Positions 53,474 to 61,429 of a stretch of 64,000 bases of DNA are shown piece after piece. Both the position numbers and the translations under genes were made by a program. Under the pieces are notes generated by a model. That model worked only from the letters and a program-made list of their open reading frames with translations. It ran no database searches and was not told the DNA's origin. Source of the DNA: CAIQPV01 sp964480365 (lineage in GTDB: Bacteria; Pseudomonadota; Gammaproteobacteria; Burkholderiales; Gallionellaceae); assembly GCA_964480365.1 (NCBI GenBank), contig CAYZPM010000004.1, positions 1-64,000 of the forward strand, written 5' to 3'. Each line of letters begins with the position of its first letter. Position 1 is the first letter of the stretch.

Positions 53474-54640
53474 ATGAGTGATCAGCATATTCGCATAGCG
53501 CAATCGCGTGCAACGGAGGCTCACCATGCGGTGCAGGAGTTTCATGCTGCGGTGTCGCAGCCGGGCATGGAACTGGTTGTTTTCTTCTGCTCAAGTGAAT
53601 ACGACCTTGACGTGCTGGCTGCAGAAATGCGCCGTTTGTTTGCCGGGGTTCAAGTAGTCGGTTGCACCACGGCAGGAGAAATCGGGCCAGCCGGTTATTG
53701 CCAGCATAGTCTGTCTGGGGCGAGTTTTCCCGCAGGCAGTTTTGTGGCTACCTGCGGGCTGTTGGATCAATTAGGCCAGTTCGATATCAGCAAAGGGCAT
53801 GACTTTGCCCAAGCCCTGTTACAGCGCCTTGAAAGCAAAGCACCGAACTCAAGCCCGGATAACAGCTTCGCACTGCTGCTGATTGACGGTATGTCCGTGC
53901 GCGAAGAGCCGGTGACGCATGCTTTGCAGTATGCATTAGGCAAGCTCACACTGTTCGGCGGATCGGCGGGCGACGACCTGAAGTTCGAAAAAACCTTTGT
54001 TTATAGCGATGGACGCTTCCATTCCGATAGCGCCGTACTTATCCTGATCAGCACTTCCTCGCCCTTCAAGATATTCAAGACACAACATTTTGTTTCTTCT
54101 GACGAACGTCTGGTAGTTACGGAAGCTGATCCCGCTACGCGCACTGTCAAAGAAATCAACGGACTGCCCGCCGCCGCCGAATACGCCCGCCTGGTTGGTG
54201 TCGAGGTGCATGACCTTAATCCCATGCGTTTTGCCACTTCGCCTGTCGTGGTAAAAATTGGGGGTATTGATTATGTGCGCTCTATCCAGAAAGCAAATGC
54301 CGACGGCAGCCTGACTTTCTTTTGCGCCATTGAAGTGGGTCTGGTACTCAGAGTGGCGCATGGCGTGGATTTAGTGGATAACCTGAAACAGGCTTTCGAC
54401 ACAATCCGGACTGAAATCGGGCCACCACAACTCGTCTTGGGCTTCGACTGCATTTTGCGCAATCTGGAAATTTCCCAGAAGGGTTTGGAAGATCGCGTCG
54501 GCGATATTTTTCAGCGCAACAACACGATAGGATTTAGTAGCTACGGCGAACAGTTCTGTGGTGTACACGTCAATCAGACCTTCACCGGCTGTGCCATTGG
54601 TACCGCCCAGAAATCAAATACAGGTGTGCATGATGCCTGA
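53474..54640 (+). CDS. FIST domain sensor protein
   Basis: The 388-residue soluble protein has a FIST-N domain (about 25-205, with VQVVGCTTAGEIGPAGY and TLFGGSAGDDLKF) and a FIST-C domain (about 215-375, ending FSSYGEQFCGVHVNQTF). FIST proteins are sensory input modules thought to bind small ligands such as amino acids, and often lie beside c-di-GMP or chemotaxis genes. The start at 53474 follows AGGAAG. Its end overlaps the PAS-GGDEF-EAL start by 8 bases, so sensor and enzyme are co-translated and probably partners. Confidence 0.88.
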   Translation: MSDQHIRIAQSRATEAHHAVQEFHAAVSQPGMELVVFFCSSEYDLDVLAAEMRRLFAGVQVVGCTTAGEIGPAGYCQHSLSGASFPAGSFVATCGLLDQLGQFDISKGHDFAQALLQRLESKAPNSSPDNSFALLLIDGMSVREEPVTHALQYALGKLTLFGGSAGDDLKFEKTFVYSDGRFHSDSAVLILISTSSPFKIFKTQHFVSSDERLVVTEADPATRTVKEINGLPAAAEYARLVGVEVHDLNPMRFATSPVVVKIGGIDYVRSIQKANADGSLTFFCAIEVGLVLRVAHGVDLVDNLKQAFDTIRTEIGPPQLVLGFDCILRNLEISQKGLEDRVGDIFQRNNTIGFSSYGEQFCGVHVNQTFTGCAIGTAQKSNTGVHDA

Positions 54641-56573
54641 CCAAGTAGATGCGGACAAGCGAGACTTGCAAGCCGAGATCGCGCGTCTGAACAAGATTAT
54701 CCAAGCGCTGATGAATCGTGCCGAAAGCAGCGCAAGCATCCAAGGTTCTGACTTCAGTCTATTTCAGACTACGATTACTCTTGAAGGACAGGTACATCTC
54801 CGCACCGATGAACTGGAAGCGGCATTACAGAAAAACGAGAAAACCACCCGCGCCTTGCGCAACTCCGAGGCAAAATTTGAGGCGCTGTTCAGCCTGAATC
54901 CCGAACCGATGGCGCTGACGCGCCTCAAAGACGGCACGGTGATCGAGGCCAGTCGCAGCTTTGCCGAGTATTTCGGCTTCGAAATCGACGACGTTGTCGG
55001 ACGGAGCACGCTGTCCGGCGATCTCGACGTATGGGTAGATGCCGAGCAACGGCAACAGTGGACGGAACAACTTGCGCGCGACGGCGAAGCAATCGGTTTC
55101 GAAACACAAATGCGGCGCAAGGACGGATCGGTCTCGACCATGTTGATTTCCGGCAAGGTTGTGGAAATAGGCGGCGAGTGGTGCGTGATTTCGGTTGCTC
55201 ACGACATCACGGAGCACAAACTACAAGCGGAGCATCTGGAGAAAATTGCCCATCACGACCCGCTGACCGGCTTGCCGAACCGTCTGCTACTCGGCGACCG
55301 TCTTCATCAGGCAATTGCCCGCAACCAGCGAGGCGACACCATCATCGCGGTGTGCTACCTCGACCTCGACGGTTTCAAGGAGATCAATGATCGGTTTGGA
55401 CATCAGGCAGGCGATCACCTGCTGGTCGAAGTTTCGCGTCGGCTCATGGCCTGCGTTCGCGGCGGTGACACCGTGGCCCGGCTGGGTGGCGATGAATTCG
55501 TCGTCCTGCTCTCGGGCCTGGGCGACGAAGAGGAGTGCCGAATGGCACTTGACCGCCTTCTGCAGTCAGTCTCGGAGCCATACGTGATCGGCGACAGCGA
55601 GCAAGCCGGGATATCGGCAAGCATAGGCGTGACTTTGTTCCCGAACGATTCGGTCGATTCCGACACTCTGGTGCGTCATGCCGACCATGCCATGTACGTC
55701 GCCAAGCAGGCAGGGAAAAATCGCTACCAGTTGTTCGACACTCATCTCGAACAGCGCATCGAGGCACGCCACGCGACTTTGCGGCTGCTCGCAGAGGCCC
55801 AGAAATCGGGGCAATTACGCCTCTATTACCAGCCCAAAGTGGATTGTCGACAAGGCCGAGTCGTCGGTGCCGAGGCGCTTATCCGCTGGCAACATCCTAC
55901 TTTGGGCCTGTTATCGCCGGCCGAGTTTTTGCCGCTGATCGAGGATACCGATCTTGCGCCTTCAATCGGGGAATGGGTAATACGGGAAGCGCTATCCCAA
56001 AGGGCGCTGTGGCAACATGAGGGCATAGACCTATGCATCAGTGTCAATGCCTTCATTCGCCATTTGCTACAGCCGGGCTTTGCCGACGCCTTGGCTGTGA
56101 TCCTGAACCAATACCCGGAGATAAAGCCGAGCTGCTTTATGATCGAGATTGTCGAAACCGCAGCACTGAAAGAACTGGATGCTATTCGTAAAGTCATTGA
56201 GGACTGCAAGAAACTCGGCGTTGCTTTCTCCCTTGACGATTTCGGTACCGGCTACTCGACCCTTGCTCACCTCCGACATCTACCGGCCACGGAGATCAAG
56301 ATCGACCACACCTTCGTGCGCCACATGCTGGAGCGCCCGGAAGACCTCGCCATCGTCGAAGCCGTGATCGGAATGGGACGAGCCTTTGGTCGTTCACTCG
56401 TCGCCGAGGGCGCCGAAACCCCGGCACACATCAGCCACCTGTTGACGATGGGCTGTGACGTGATACAGGGCTACGCGTTGGCGCGACCGATGGCGGCGGC
56501 GGACATCCCGCGCTGGGTGCGCGAGTTCCGTCCTGACCCGGCCTGGGTTCGACCGACCAACAATGAGACATGA
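54633..56573 (+). CDS. PAS-GGDEF-EAL c-di-GMP protein
   Basis: The 646-residue protein begins with a coiled coil (about 8-80), then a PAS domain (about 82-205), GGDEF (about 215-370) and EAL (about 385-635). The cyclase motif GGDEF is intact at residues 285-289 with RGGD as inhibitory site. The phosphodiesterase part keeps EAL near 415, MIEIVE, DDFGTGYS and the KID lysine, so both activities may be possible. No membrane helix is present. The ATG at 54633 has AGGTG at good distance; 54630 is the alternative. The first 90 residues are paralogous to those of the protein at 57091. Confidence 0.92.
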   Translation: MPDQVDADKRDLQAEIARLNKIIQALMNRAESSASIQGSDFSLFQTTITLEGQVHLRTDELEAALQKNEKTTRALRNSEAKFEALFSLNPEPMALTRLKDGTVIEASRSFAEYFGFEIDDVVGRSTLSGDLDVWVDAEQRQQWTEQLARDGEAIGFETQMRRKDGSVSTMLISGKVVEIGGEWCVISVAHDITEHKLQAEHLEKIAHHDPLTGLPNRLLLGDRLHQAIARNQRGDTIIAVCYLDLDGFKEINDRFGHQAGDHLLVEVSRRLMACVRGGDTVARLGGDEFVVLLSGLGDEEECRMALDRLLQSVSEPYVIGDSEQAGISASIGVTLFPNDSVDSDTLVRHADHAMYVAKQAGKNRYQLFDTHLEQRIEARHATLRLLAEAQKSGQLRLYYQPKVDCRQGRVVGAEALIRWQHPTLGLLSPAEFLPLIEDTDLAPSIGEWVIREALSQRALWQHEGIDLCISVNAFIRHLLQPGFADALAVILNQYPEIKPSCFMIEIVETAALKELDAIRKVIEDCKKLGVAFSLDDFGTGYSTLAHLRHLPATEIKIDHTFVRHMLERPEDLAIVEAVIGMGRAFGRSLVAEGAETPAHISHLLTMGCDVIQGYALARPMAAADIPRWVREFRPDPAWVRPTNNET

Positions 56574-56603
56574 GCATCATGTCTCAATCAAATGGAGCAA
56601 TTT

Positions 56604-57047
56604 ATGAGTGATTCTGACCCTATCCAATGGAACGATGCCATGCTGACCGGCGTAACCGAGATCGACCGGCAACATCGCTTTCTCGTGGACACGCTGAATG
56701 AAGCAAAGATCAAACTGACCAGTGAAGCCGACAATCCGCTGTTCGAGCAGATTACGCGCGATCTACTTGCCTACGCCATCTACCATTTCAATACCGAGGA
56801 GCAGTTGATGAAACAATACGGCTACGACGCCGTACCTGAAGAAGCGAAGCTGCACTTGGCCGCGCACCGACATTTTTCGGAACAGGTCGTTTCGCTCCGT
56901 GCCGAGGCACGCGAAGGCAAGCCGGATTCGCGGGAGGCATTACTCATCTTTCTGAAGAACTGGCTGACCAACCACATCATGACCACCGACAAAAGACTAG
57001 CCCAGTTCATTTGCTCCAAGACAACAAAACCGGCATTAGATGAGTGA
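56604..57047 (+). CDS. Bacteriohemerythrin
   Basis: The 147-residue four-helix protein binds O2 at a non-haem di-iron centre. All ligand motifs are visible: DRQHRF (His), YHFNTEEQLM (His, Glu), HLAAHRHF (two His) and NHIMTTDKRL (His, Asp). As a single-domain form it may store, carry or sense oxygen. It sits between two c-di-GMP genes, so it may relay oxygen status to them, a link known for hemerythrin-GGDEF proteins in other bacteria. The ATG at 56604 has GGAG 6 bases upstream; an in-frame ATG lies at 56592. Confidence 0.92.
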   Translation: MSDSDPIQWNDAMLTGVTEIDRQHRFLVDTLNEAKIKLTSEADNPLFEQITRDLLAYAIYHFNTEEQLMKQYGYDAVPEEAKLHLAAHRHFSEQVVSLRAEAREGKPDSREALLIFLKNWLTNHIMTTDKRLAQFICSKTTKPALDE

Positions 57048-57059
57048 AGCGAAATTACT

Positions 57060-57098
57060 GTGGCCAAGAAATCAAATATAGGTGCGCGCGATGCCTGA
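57060..57098 (+). pseudogene. Duplicated tail of FIST gene
   Basis: This short frame reads AKKSNIGARDA and stop, matching the last residues of the FIST protein (AQKSNTGVHDA). Over 36 bases (57063-57098 against 54605-54640) I count five differences. It overlaps the start of the next GGDEF gene as the real FIST tail overlaps the EAL gene. It marks the boundary of a tandem duplication. Confidence 0.75.
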
Positions 57099-58944
57099 CA
57101 AAATGGAGCTGAACGAGCAAGCCCTGCACGCCGAGATCGCGCGCCTGAACAAGACCGTCCATGCGCTAATGGATCGCGCCGAAAGCAGCACGAACATTCA
57201 GGGTTCTGACTTCAATTTGTTCCATACAGCGATTACGCTTGAAGATCAGGTACACCGCCGCACCGACGAATTGGAAGCGGCAATGCGGGAAAACGAGAAA
57301 ATTACCCGTGCCTTGCGTGAAAGCGAAGATCATTATCGGGCTTTTTTCCTGGGAGCCAAGATACCGATGCTGCTGATTGAACCAACAGATGGGCGCATCG
57401 TGGACGCGAATGCCGCAGCAGAAAGCTTTTACGGCTATTCGCTGAATCAAATAAAAGAAATGAATATAGACCAGATCAACACGCTAACCCGCGAAGAGAT
57501 CGCTCAAGAAATGTCCAATGCCGAGCATGAGAAAAAATCGGCTTTCCATTTTCGGCACCGGTTGGCAAATGGTGAGGTACGAGATGTTGAAGTGCACTCT
57601 GGCTCAGTCAATTTTAAAGAACATCACCTGCTGTATTCCATTGTGCATGACATCACTGAACGCCATAAAGCCGAGGTTGAAGTGAAGGAACAACTCCACT
57701 TCATCGAGCAGCTCATTGAGGCCATTCCCAATCCGTTGTTCTATAAAGACGATCAGGGTCGTTATCTGGGGTGCAACCATGCATTCGAGCAATATATCGG
57801 TAGTTCGCGACAGGAATTGGTCGGCAAATCGGTCTACGAACTTTCGCCCAAGGAATTGGCAGACCGCTATCACGCCGCCGACAAGGCGCTGTTCGACAAA
57901 CCCGGTGTTCAGACTTACGAGGCAAAGGTGCAATCTGCTGATGGCGAACACAAGGACGTATTGTTCTACAAGGCCACTTTCAACAAGTCCGATGGCAGCC
58001 TGGGCGGCCTGGTTGGCGTTATTCTGGACATCACCGAACGCAAGCGGGCTGAAGAAAACCTGCGCATTATCGCCAGCGTGTTCGACAGCAGCCAGGAAGG
58101 CATTGTTATTACCGATGCGAACAACGTTTTATTGGACGTCAATCCGGCCTTCACCCGGATCACCGGCTACTCCCGCGAGGAGGTGCTCGGCAAGGATCCC
58201 AAGCTGATAAGTTCGGGCCGCCATAACAAGGCGTTTTATGCCGCGATGTGGCAATCTCTGGAACAAAAAAGATCGTGGCGCGGCGAGATTTGGAACCGGC
58301 GCAAGTCCGGCGAAATATATGCCGATCTACTCTCGATTGCCGCCATTTGCGACGATGATGGCAAGGTGCGACGCTATGTCGGGATATTCGCTGACATCAG
58401 CTACCTCAAGGCAAATGAGACCATACTGACCAAAGTTGCCAATTACGATGCGCTCACCGGCATCCCTAACAGGCGGTTGCTGGCTGATCGCATGCGGCAG
58501 GCCATCGTGCGGGCGCATCGCAGCGGCAGGATGTTATCCGTCTGCTACATAGACCTCGACGGATTCAAACAAGTCAACGACCAGTACGGACACGCGGCTG
58601 GCGACCAATTGCTGGTGGAAATCACCCGCCGCATGCAGGAGGCGTTGCGCGCAGGAGACACCCTTGCACGGCTGGGCGGGGATGAATTTGTGGTGCTGTT
58701 TAATGACCTTGCCAGTGAGCATGAGTGTTACCAAATTCTCGACCGTATTCTGGAAATTTCCGCCATGCCGATAAACATCGGCGGCCATGAGGTTGCAGTG
58801 TCGGCCAGCATAGGCGTAACTTTCTATACCTCTGCCAACGAGGACGGCGATACTCTGTTGCGTCAAGCCGATCAGGCTATGTATGTTGCGAAACAGACCG
58901 GGAAGAACCACTATCATCTGTACGACTCGGAGTATGACTTGTAG
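57091..58944 (+). CDS. Triple-PAS GGDEF diguanylate cyclase
   Basis: The 617-residue protein has a coiled-coil start (about 5-80) paralogous to the protein at 54633, then three PAS domains (about 85-205, 210-330, 335-450). PAS 2 and 3 end in DITERKRAEENL and IFADISYLK. The C-terminal GGDEF domain (about 455-617) has GGDEF near residue 528 and the RAGD inhibitory site. There is no EAL domain, so it should only make c-di-GMP. The start at 57091 is set by alignment with the paralogue. Confidence 0.92.
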   Translation: MPDKMELNEQALHAEIARLNKTVHALMDRAESSTNIQGSDFNLFHTAITLEDQVHRRTDELEAAMRENEKITRALRESEDHYRAFFLGAKIPMLLIEPTDGRIVDANAAAESFYGYSLNQIKEMNIDQINTLTREEIAQEMSNAEHEKKSAFHFRHRLANGEVRDVEVHSGSVNFKEHHLLYSIVHDITERHKAEVEVKEQLHFIEQLIEAIPNPLFYKDDQGRYLGCNHAFEQYIGSSRQELVGKSVYELSPKELADRYHAADKALFDKPGVQTYEAKVQSADGEHKDVLFYKATFNKSDGSLGGLVGVILDITERKRAEENLRIIASVFDSSQEGIVITDANNVLLDVNPAFTRITGYSREEVLGKDPKLISSGRHNKAFYAAMWQSLEQKRSWRGEIWNRRKSGEIYADLLSIAAICDDDGKVRRYVGIFADISYLKANETILTKVANYDALTGIPNRRLLADRMRQAIVRAHRSGRMLSVCYIDLDGFKQVNDQYGHAAGDQLLVEITRRMQEALRAGDTLARLGGDEFVVLFNDLASEHECYQILDRILEISAMPINIGGHEVAVSASIGVTFYTSANEDGDTLLRQADQAMYVAKQTGKNHYHLYDSEYDL

Positions 58945-58973
58945 ATCGTTCCGTCAAAGCATACCGTTTATAT

Positions 58974-59187
58974 CTGACGCTCTTCACCGCGTTCTGCGCC
59001 GCCAGTGCGGCGGCATTGAGATAGTGTCCTGCGTGCGGCGGTTCGCGGCTATTTGTAAACGCAACGCAGCACGAACGGCGTAGGGATGGGCATGCCGTGG
59101 AATGTTCGTGTGGGTTGTAGTTGCTGGTGTCATCGTTTTTTAGTTCGTAATTCGCTTGTCCTAAAATAGATAAAATCTGCCCCATTG
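58974..59187. repeat. Direct repeat copy A of Rhs-associated sequence
   Basis: This stretch is a diverged copy of 59931-60163 in the same orientation: both start CTGACGCTCTTCACCGCG and run through TTCGTGCTGCGTTGCG-complement text to CTGCCCCATT/CTGTCCCATT. On the - strand it contains a decayed version of the first about 55 codons of the Rhs fragment (NAAALAAQNAVKSV is still readable) but the frame is broken. Confidence 0.75.
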
Positions 59188-59266
59188 ATCTTTAAGAAGA
59201 ATTAGAGATCATGCTACATAGCTAGACTTGACCCCGTGGTTCAAATTGTTGGTGATCAGCAGGTTG

Positions 59267-60094
59267 TTAAATGTCGGTGGGGCGGCTTGCACGTTGATGC
59301 CTTGCCCGTAGCGGATTTGGGCGTATTCCAGTATTCCAGTATGGTGGCCGAACTGTTCGTTCCGCTCTGGAAGAGTATCTGCCCCCAGTCTCCGGGAGCA
59401 GGAACGCCCCCTGTGGCGTCAGGTGTGGAGGTGAAGGTGATCGGCTGGTCGTCCCCGCTTCGGTCGCCTTCGCTACGATGTTGTTGGTGAGATCGTAGCC
59501 GTACTGATAGTTCATCACCTGGCTCTGGCCGGGGTCTTTGACGGCGAGGGTTTTTAATCGCAGCAGCCCGTCGTATTGCTGGTTGCGCACCGTGCCGCCC
59601 GGCAGCGTGATCTGGGCGGGCACCGTCCAGGTGTAGCTGTTGAAGGTGATGCTGCCAAACCCCGCAGGCAGGTTGACCGTGGAGAGCTGGTTGTTGGTGT
59701 CGTAGGTGTAGCTGTACGGGTTGCCGTCCGGATAAGTGAGACTGCTTTTCTGGCCCAGGGCGTTGTAGGTGGTGCTGGTGGACAGACTGAATCCCGTCGG
59801 TGCTGAGCCTGTCGAAGCATAGTTGACGCTCTCCCCTGTCTGGCGCAGTTGCTTGGCATCGAAGGTGTAGGTGGCGATGGTGTTGCCGTCCGCATAGCCG
59901 GTCAAGCGGTCAAGGATGTTGTAGCTGTAGCTGACGCTCTTCACCGCGTTCTGCGCCGCCAGCGCGGCGGCGTTGGGGTAGTGGTTTTCCTGGGTGCGGC
60001 GGTTCGCGGCAATTTGTGAACGCAACGCAGCACGAACTACGGCGGGATGGGCGCGCCGTGGGATGTTCGTGTTGGTTGTCGTTGCTTGTGTCAT
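59267..60094 (-). pseudogene. Rhs/YD-repeat protein fragment
   Basis: This 275-codon - strand frame has YD repeats typical of Rhs polymorphic toxins: SYSYNILDRLTGYADG, TTYNALGQKSSLTYPDG, YDTNNQLSTV and YQYGYDLTNNIV. After about residue 215 the text (TTSRSPSPPHLTP) is no longer Rhs-like, and the expected continuation seems to lie in another frame, so a frameshift is likely. No N-terminal secretion part, RHS core signature or complete toxin tip is present. It is best seen as an orphan fragment of an rhs locus. Confidence 0.75.
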
Positions 60095-60163
60095 TGTTTG
60101 TTTAGTTCGTTATTCGTTTTGTTGTCGCTTGTTAAAATCAATTGAGGCTCTGTCCCATTTCAT
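59931..60163. repeat. Direct repeat copy B of Rhs-associated sequence
   Basis: This is the partner of copy A at 58974-59187. On the - strand it holds the intact start of the Rhs fragment and its upstream DNA, ending at the stop of the immunity-like gene. Such repeated starts are expected where rhs tip-immunity cassettes have been displaced by recombination. Confidence 0.75.
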
Positions 60164-60336
60164 TAGCGATTGGAATCTCTCAAATTTTTTCCATATTTCT
60201 CAGCAAGTAGGTGCAAAATCACTATGTAAATAATCACAACGCCAAATGAGAGAAAATCGCCCAAAGTCGCCCTGAGCCAATCTGTTGTGAAAACTAATGG
60301 TATAAAACCAATAAACATAATAATGAATTTAGGCAT
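60163..60336 (-). CDS. Small two-helix membrane protein, immunity-like
   Basis: A 57-residue ORF has two hydrophobic helices (FIIMFIGFIPLVF and FGVVIIYIVILHLLA) separated by a polar loop, and a basic tail. It starts at ATG 60336, preceded by AAGGGA at a good distance. Directly upstream a short frame ends that looks like a toxin tail, and downstream lies an Rhs orphan. This is the usual place of the immunity gene in rhs loci. No family is recognised; the role is inferred from position only. Confidence 0.5.
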   Translation of the reverse strand: MPKFIIMFIGFIPLVFTTDWLRATLGDFLSFGVVIIYIVILHLLAEKYGKNLRDSNR

Positions 60337-60356
60337 TGCTTTCCCTTACGTATTTT

Positions 60357-60425
60357 CTACTTGCATCCACACTTGCCATCTAATGATTTATAGACCGTTT
60401 TGGTAGCTTGCCATCCAGCAGCCAT
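60357..60425 (-). pseudogene. Possible Rhs toxin C-terminal tail
   Basis: A 22-codon end of frame (AAGWQATKTVYKSLDGKCGCK, then stop) precedes the immunity-like gene by 20 bases. The frame continues upstream but is lost in a GC-rich repeat at the element edge. It could be the last residues of a lost toxin domain. Too short to assign. Confidence 0.3.
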
Positions 60426-60485
60426 AAAGCGTAAAGCGCGGGGTCTAAAGCGCGGGGTCAGGTCTAGCTTTGTAGCATGGCAGTA

Positions 60486-60608
60486 TCAAAATACGACAAC
60501 GCGAACGATAGGTCGTTTTTTACTTCCTGCCTGATTGGTGAACGGAAAGGGTACGAGAATAACTTCGCCTAATGCAAATGTAGATTCGGAGGACATTGAA
60601 AGCGGCAT
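60486..60608 (-). pseudogene. Truncated PemK/MazF-like toxin
   Basis: The 40-codon frame starts at ATG 60608, four bases after the antitoxin stop, and reads EVILVPFPFTNQAGSKKRPIV, the characteristic first strand and loop of PemK/MazF endoribonucleases. After this it runs four more codons into a stop, and the end of the inverted-repeat segment lies 6 bases further. About 65 or more C-terminal residues are missing, so it cannot be active. Confidence 0.75.
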
Positions 60609-60612
60609 GAGA

Positions 60613-60813
60613 TTAGAGCGAGTCGTATATCGAGTCGGCGTCGTTATCCCAGACAGCGGCGAAACTGGGTACGGCAGTTTGAGTTGCGGCTTGTGTCAGT
60701 GCACGATCTTTTTCACGGGTGCGCAGAAAGTCCACGACGTCCGCTACTTCCGCCAAGCGTGTCGGCGGCAGTTGCAATATTTTTTCAATCAACTGATGTT
60801 CGGCGGTGTTCAT
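60613..60813 (-). CDS. Orphan antitoxin, DUF2281-like
   Basis: The 66-residue protein begins EHQLIEKILQLPPTRLAEVADVVDFLRTR, the helix pattern of DUF2281-type antitoxins, followed by an acidic, likely flexible tail (residues about 40-66). It is paired with a PemK-like toxin downstream that is truncated. The antitoxin itself appears intact and may still be expressed. No DNA-binding motif can be named with certainty. Confidence 0.75.
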   Translation of the reverse strand: MNTAEHQLIEKILQLPPTRLAEVADVVDFLRTREKDRALTQAATQTAVPSFAAVWDNDADSIYDSL

Positions 60814-61429
60814 GGCAACCTCCCTTTGGATGATAGTGGGATTATACGGAAACCACTATAAAAAAGTGGAGATTGGATAATTTAGCGGGTGTCAGCACAC
60901 AACGCGAATGATGCGGTTCGTGCCTCACCGCATCCTACGGTGATTGTCGAACCACCAGTTATTCCATTTCCATTTTAAAAGTAAAATAATTTGTAGGTCG
61001 GGCTTTGCCCGACAACTATAGTCGGCGGGCAGAGCCCGCCCTACAAAAATGCTCGTTTAATTTAGAAATGGAATTACGCAACCCAAATCCTTCGAATCTC
61101 AGGGCAAACGGAATTTTTATTAACCCAAATTGTCCATTAGACCGAAAATCCGTCATTCCCGCGCAGGCGGGAAACCAGTTGATTAAAAATATCCCGCGAA
61201 GCGGGGCAACATCGCGGTTCTTTGTCCGCTTCGCAGGATATTTGTCTTTGCTGGATTCCCGCCTGCGCGGGAATGACGGGCTAATGGATTATTTGGGATT
61301 AACCTAACAGTATTGGAAACTGACCCCATAATTCAGATACACGCAGCCTTTGGCTGGTTACGGATTGCCTGACTTTAGCACAACCACAGCGCACCCTTTA
61401 CGGGTGCCAGGTTTCGGAATTCCAAACTA
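60814..61429. other. Gene-free repeat region before fadE end
   Basis: No gene is seen in 616 bases. It contains an inverted repeat at 60992-61047 made of two small hairpins (GTCGGGC ttt GCCCGAC and GGCGGGC aga GCCCGCC) bounded by TTTGTAGG and CCTACAAA. A MITE copy follows at 61151-61278, and 150 bases then lead to the fadE stop. Confidence 0.6.
61151..61278. repeat. MITE-like inverted-repeat element, copy 4
   Basis: Arms 61151-61178 and 61251-61278 belong to the CGTCATTCCCGCGCAGGCGG family, with one mismatch between arms. The core holds a CCCGCGAAGCGGGG hairpin like the cores of copies 2 and 3. Confidence 0.9.

Larger units (their letters stand above)
59210..60479. mobile_element. Inverted-repeat-bounded segment with Rhs debris
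   Basis: The ends are 29-base inverted repeats, 59210-59238 and 60451-60479, differing at three positions (CATGCTACA..AGCTAGAC..TGACCCCG). The 1270-base inside carries an Rhs fragment, an immunity-like small gene and a toxin tail, but no transposase. Just beyond the right end a PemK-like toxin gene breaks off. Movement in trans, or the segment being itself a remnant, are both possible. Confidence 0.6.

Noticed and set aside
59236..59490. 84-codon + strand ORF inside the Rhs segment
   Set aside because: It is the mirror of the degraded Rhs C-terminal frame on the - strand.
60535..60861. 108-codon + strand ORF over the antitoxin
   Set aside because: It is antisense to a convincing antitoxin/toxin pair and has no family features.
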